7,834 nt of DNA. It comes from Anaerolineae bacterium (lineage in GTDB: Bacteria; Chloroflexota; Anaerolineae; B4-G1). Where the stretch lies: assembly GCA_030612585.1 (NCBI GenBank), contig JAUWNP010000209.1:1-7834 (forward strand), written 5' to 3'. Position 1 is the stretch's first letter. Every line of letters starts with the position of its first letter. The notes beneath the pieces were generated by a model. It searched no databases and was not told the DNA's origin. It saw only the letters and a program-made list of their open reading frames with translations. A program made the position numbers and the translations under genes. Below are positions 5,769-7,834 of the stretch, in pieces.

Positions 5769-7142
5769 ATGCCTAAACAAAAGCAGGACGTGATCATCAT
5801 AGGAGCGGGGCCGGCGGGTATCTTCGCCGCGCTTGAACTGAGCCGCAGGTCGGACCTGCGCATAACCATCCTCGACAAAGGTCACCCAATTGACAAACGG
5901 CGCTGCCCCGCGCGCGAGGGTAGGGACTGCGCGCATTGCCAACCCTGCTCGATTATGAATGGCTGGGGCGGGGCGGGGGCCTTCAGCGATGGCAAACTGA
6001 CACTCTCGCCAGCCTCCGGCGGGCACCTGGGCCAGATACTAGGCGAGCAACAGGCGCAATCGCTGATTGACGAAGTAGATAGCGTGTACGTAGAGTACGG
6101 CGCTAACAAGAACGTCTACGGCGGGCACACCAATGAGTACAAATCATTGGAAAAGATATTGGCTGGATTGCGCCTCGTCTCGGTTCCCATCCGTCACATG
6201 GGCACAGAGCACAGTGCCGAGATCATGGGACGTATGTACAAGGACCTGGTGGAGCGGGGAGTTCACGTGAAGATGCTCACGCCGGTGGCGGAAGTATTGG
6301 TCAACGACGGGGCCGTCGTCGGCGTCGAGACGGAGCGCGGAGAGGTGATCGAAGCGCCACGGGTGATCCTGTCGCCGGGGCGGGAGGGGGCCGAATGGCT
6401 CAAGCGCATCGCCGCCGAGTTGGGACTCACGCTGACCTGTAACCCTGTGGACCTGGGTGTGCGGGTTGAACTACCGGCCAAGGTAGCGGAGCCCCTCACC
6501 CACCTGCTCTACGAGTTCAAGTTCCTGTATTACTCGCCCTCCTTCGACGACCTGGTGCGGACCTTCTGCGTCTGCCCCTATGGTGAGGTCGCGCTGGAGC
6601 ACGCGGGCGGCGTGATCACGGTCAACGGCCACTCCTACGCCGACCACAAGACAGCCAACACCAACTTTGCCCTGCTGGTGAGTAAAAAATTTACCGAGCC
6701 GTTCGACGATCCGGTGGCCTACGGCCAGTCTATCGCCCGGCTGGCGAATCTCTTGAGCGGCGGCATACTGGTGCAACGGCTGGGCGACCTAGAGAACGGC
6801 CGCCGCACTACCAAACAGCGACTGCGCCGCTCGCTCGTCACTCCCACGCTCAAGAGCGCCGAGCCGGGAGACCTGGGCTTGGTGCTGCCCTATCGCCACA
6901 TCATCAACATCCTGGAGATGCTGCACGCGCTGGATCAGGTGATGCCGGGCGTGTGCTCGCGCCACACGTTGCTCTACGGGGTCGAGGTCAAGTTCTACTC
7001 CAACCGGATCAAGTTGACGACAGAACTAGAGACAGAGATACGCGGGCTATATGCCTGCGGCGACGGGGCAGGCATCACGCGCGGACTGGTGCAAGCCTCA
7101 GCCTCGGGCCTGGTGGCGGCGCGGACGATATTGGGAGACTAA
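5769..7142 (+). CDS. NAD(P)/FAD-dependent dehydrogenase, uncharacterised COG2509-type
   Basis: A 457-residue flavoprotein of the family annotated as 'FAD-dependent dehydrogenase'; substrate and pathway are unknown. Seen: N-terminal Rossmann motif DVIIIGAGPAGIFAALELSR (7-26) with the acidic ILDKG (34-38) closing the ADP-binding fold; a cysteine cluster Cys46, Cys54, Cys57, Cys60 followed by NGWGGAGAFSDGKL (64-77); a middle substrate/cap region with CNPVDLGVRVELP; and the C-terminal FAD-binding motif LYACGDGAGITRGLVQASASGLVAA. No signal peptide or membrane segment, so cytosolic. The ATG at 5769 is chosen over the GTG at 5763 because GGAG (5758-5761) is 7 bases from the ATG and only 1 from the GTG. 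It is a single gene with its own promoter, divergent from hemW; TAA stop. The cluster could bind metal or Fe-S, but this is inference. Confidence 0.88.
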   Translation: MPKQKQDVIIIGAGPAGIFAALELSRRSDLRITILDKGHPIDKRRCPAREGRDCAHCQPCSIMNGWGGAGAFSDGKLTLSPASGGHLGQILGEQQAQSLIDEVDSVYVEYGANKNVYGGHTNEYKSLEKILAGLRLVSVPIRHMGTEHSAEIMGRMYKDLVERGVHVKMLTPVAEVLVNDGAVVGVETERGEVIEAPRVILSPGREGAEWLKRIAAELGLTLTCNPVDLGVRVELPAKVAEPLTHLLYEFKFLYYSPSFDDLVRTFCVCPYGEVALEHAGGVITVNGHSYADHKTANTNFALLVSKKFTEPFDDPVAYGQSIARLANLLSGGILVQRLGDLENGRRTTKQRLRRSLVTPTLKSAEPGDLGLVLPYRHIINILEMLHALDQVMPGVCSRHTLLYGVEVKFYSNRIKLTTELETEIRGLYACGDGAGITRGLVQASASGLVAARTILGD

Positions 7143-7178
7143 AGGCCGTCTCTACGCTATGATGGCCCTAAACGCACG

Positions 7179-7208
7179 GAGAGCCAGGGGCACCAGCCCC
7201 TGGCTCTC
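7179..7208. terminator. 12-bp perfect palindrome downstream of the FAD gene (terminator or REP-like)
   Basis: Arms gagagccagggg (7179-7190) and cccctggctctc (7197-7208) around the loop caccag, 36 bp after the stop codon. No T run follows on the plus strand, so it may work as a Rho-independent-like block, an mRNA 3' stabiliser, or simply be a dispersed palindrome. The same gagccagggg core occurs once more at about 5631-5640 without its partner. Confidence 0.55.
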
Positions 7209-7530
7209 AGCGAAAGGAGAAGAGAAAGAGAAACCATAATATCAAACCGAACCCCGCCGTGCCGTGTGCCGATGCATTGGAACCTGCTCTCATAATTGGG
7301 AGCCTGTTCACCGGTCTGCCTTGCCCGCAGGCTATCGCATTCCACTTTGAAGAGACGGCCCCCGTTTCGATAGGTGTTTGCCCCAAACGCAATAACGGCT
7401 ATCACGCACACCACCGGGTTCTTTTGAATGTACGATTCTGCGATCCCACTGTGATCAGTATATCAGGTGAGGGTAACGAGCAGGTAACGAAAGGGCAAGA
7501 AGAACCTTATTCTCTCCGTGTAAAGCACAC
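7209..7530. other. Region with no credible gene
   Basis: Open frames on both strands (plus 7259-7552, minus 7157-7414) lack a Shine-Dalgarno and recognisable domains, and the plus one runs through the terminator at 7531-7572. An imperfect inverted repeat is present (gaacctgctctc 7280-7291 versus gggagcctgttc 7298-7309). I see no tRNA or other RNA gene. Confidence 0.5.
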
Positions 7531-7572
7531 AAAAAAACGCGCTGGCCTTTAGTATAACATTAGACCAGCGCG
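7531..7572 (-). terminator. Intrinsic terminator on the minus strand
   Basis: Arms cgcgctgg (minus strand, 7572-7565) and ccagcgcg (7545-7538) form an 8-bp GC-rich stem, extendable by two pairs past one mismatch, with a loop of about 19 bases. The run of seven T (7537-7531) follows immediately. It ends whatever transcript comes from the right, that is, the small ORF and probably the transposase. Confidence 0.85.
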
Positions 7573-7591
7573 AACTATGTTTCACAATCTA

Positions 7592-7663
7592 TTAGCATAA
7601 ACCCATACAGGCCCCCTTTCTATTAACTGTGACCAATGCAACCAATGCCCAATCAATGTCCAT
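7592..7663 (-). CDS. Candidate small protein, 23 residues, unknown function
   Basis: A short frame with unusually good expression signals: AGGAGG at 7669-7674, five bases before ATG 7661-7663, and an intrinsic terminator beginning 20 bases after the TAA stop. The peptide begins MDIDWALVALVTVN, contains a direct ALV-ALV repeat coded by a 9-base DNA repeat, then RKG, and ends ACMGLC with two cysteines spaced CxxxC. It has no signal peptide; the hydrophobic middle of about 8 residues is too short to span a membrane. The Shine-Dalgarno sits in the loop of a small GACA/TGTC hairpin. Its natural promoter region seems to have been replaced by the insertion sequence about 20 bp upstream. It resembles no family I know: a leader peptide, a modified-peptide precursor or a chance frame are all possible. 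Confidence 0.35.
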   Translation of the reverse strand: MDIDWALVALVTVNRKGACMGLC

Positions 7664-7694
7664 AGACACCTCCTGTCGGTGATTGCACTACTCA

Positions 7695-7834
7695 GAGCAT
7701 GTCTGAAAATTCCTACGGGCTGGCGGCCTGGGGACGCCCCAGGCGTCTGAGCATCACGCGAGTCATGGCAGCGTATACCATCGCCTCACTGGTTTCGGTG
7801 AGCACTTCATAATCCTTGCTCAGACGACGATAGT
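7695..7834 (-). mobile_element. End of an IS5-family insertion sequence, cut by window edge
   Basis: The transposase 3' end is followed by gagcatgtctgaaaattcct (7695-7714), a sequence typical in form of an IS terminal inverted repeat. The likely border is at about 7695, after a tca triplet (7692-7694) that would fit a TNA target duplication. Without the other end the border is an estimate. Confidence 0.55.
7713..7834 (-). CDS. IS5-family transposase, C-terminal 39 residues only
   Basis: The minus-strand frame reads YRRLSKDYEVLTETSEAM, then VYAAMTRVMLRRLGRPQAASP and a TAG stop. The YRRLSKDYE...TSEAM...MLRRL series is the conserved C-terminal helix pair of IS5-family DDE transposases, which follows the catalytic glutamate region (outside this window). 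The 5' part lies beyond the right edge, so whether the gene is intact cannot be judged. Confidence 0.85.
   Translation of the reverse strand, partial: YRRLSKDYEVLTETSEAMVYAAMTRVMLRRLGRPQAASP

Noticed and set aside
7259..7552. Plus-strand open frame of 97 codons
   Set aside because: GTG start without Shine-Dalgarno, no domain, and it runs through the stem of a minus-strand terminator.

Overview
The window looks like a chromosomal piece of a GC-rich bacterium. The Chloroflexota (Anaerolineae/Caldilineae-like) are my best guess. The basis is a type III-A CRISPR operon, a HemW-like gene riddled with short tandem repeats, and intergenic repeats of the 'cattctgagcgtagcgaagaatct / cccttcgacttcgctcaggg' type that I associate with that phylum. 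The taxonomy is an inference, not proven.

Left part (1-3412, all minus strand): the upstream half of a type III-A (Csm) CRISPR effector operon, transcribed right to left as cas10/csm1, csm2, csm3. Csm3 runs off the left edge, and csm4/csm5 would be expected beyond it. No CRISPR array, cas1/cas2 or cas6 is visible. The palm/cyclase part of Cas10 has an intact GGDD motif. However, the reading frame is cut by an in-frame TAG just before the first palm domain, and the N-terminal piece shows no HD nuclease motif. Csm3 keeps its expected target-RNA-cleaving aspartate. As written, the complex could still bind and cut RNA and perhaps make cyclic oligoadenylate, but Cas10-HD DNase activity is not encoded here.

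Middle (3407-3841): a 435-bp gap holding a strong stem-loop terminator that reads on the plus strand and a 14-bp perfect palindrome behind hemW. Then hemW (minus, 3842-5170), a radical-SAM HemN/HemW-family protein. Its coding sequence has absorbed several unrelated repeats in frame: 12 heptamers, 4 hexamers, a 10+1+10 palindrome and two heptamer tracts of another family. Its 5' end is itself a heptamer array with an ATG in each of five units.

5200-5768: a divergent intergenic region between hemW and the next gene, filled with two copies of a compound repeat (variable 24-bp units plus an identical 53-bp tail), another heptamer tract, and a good sigma70-like promoter. Then (plus, 5769-7142) an uncharacterised FAD-dependent dehydrogenase of the COG2509 type with a four-cysteine cluster.

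Right end (7143-7834): a 12-bp-stem palindrome and a stretch with no credible gene. On the minus strand there is a clear intrinsic terminator at 7531-7572 preceded by a 23-codon ORF with a near-perfect Shine-Dalgarno sequence. At the edge is the 3' end of an IS5-family transposase. The IS end lies about 20 bp upstream of the small ORF's Shine-Dalgarno.
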